A stretch of 6,615 nucleotides of DNA, taken from the NCBI GenBank assembly GCA_027064485.1, contig JAMOPR010000274.1:1-6615 (forward strand), given 5' to 3'. The stretch is from Desulfurobacteriaceae bacterium (lineage in GTDB: Bacteria; Aquificota; Aquificia; Desulfurobacteriales; Desulfurobacteriaceae). A program made the position numbers and the translations under genes. Of this stretch, positions 6,604 to 6,615 are shown in pieces. Under the pieces are notes generated by a model. That model was not told the origin of the DNA. It saw only the letters and a program-made list of their open reading frames with translations, and did not search any database. Positions within the stretch are counted from its first letter, which is position 1; the number at the start of each line of letters is the position of its first letter.

Positions 6604-6615
6604 GAGGGAATTTTA

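Overview
The window looks like a stretch of core chromosome from a thermophilic, probably anaerobic bacterium. I lean towards the Aquificota, Desulfurobacterium/Thermovibrio type. That placement is inference from moderate-to-low GC, proteins rich in Lys and Glu, a short EF-Ts, a clostridial-type ferredoxin and a Nif3 + zinc-ribbon gene pair also known from Helicobacter. It was not tested by any search.

Layout. Positions 1-1440 (minus) carry a UbiD-family prenylated-FMN decarboxylase that runs off the left edge, probably with only a few C-terminal residues missing. A 54-bp divergent gap with a 12-bp palindrome containing overlapping -10-like hexamers separates it from a plus-strand pair, 1495-2984. 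That pair is a short-form Nif3/DUF34 metal protein overlapping by 7 bp a coiled-coil C4 zinc-ribbon protein (COG1579, HP0958-like). A compact bidirectional terminator then separates the pair from a minus-strand block that fills the rest of the window.

The minus-strand block reads, in transcription order: structured leader, rpsB (S2), tsf (EF-Ts), terminator plus new promoter, pyrH (UMP kinase), frr (ribosome recycling factor), a 58-residue 2[4Fe-4S] ferredoxin, a hairpin, then a small YlbF-family protein with a CxxCxxC tail. rpsB-tsf-pyrH-frr is the classic bacterial translation cluster. Junctions are tight: TAATG at rpsB/tsf, ATGA at pyrH/frr, and the frr stop codon lies inside the ferredoxin Shine-Dalgarno. 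Three start codons (tsf, pyrH, rpsB) could be settled from the position of the Shine-Dalgarno.

I do not see a clearly new biological system: nearly every gene is a recognisable housekeeping family. The best candidates for something undescribed are the nested hairpin in the rpsB leader (6495-6558), which matches no riboswitch class I recognise and may be an S2 autoregulatory site; the acidic N-terminal extension on S2; and the ferredoxin/YlbF-CxxCxxC neighbourhood appended to the translation cluster. There is no gene-free stretch longer than 300 bases.
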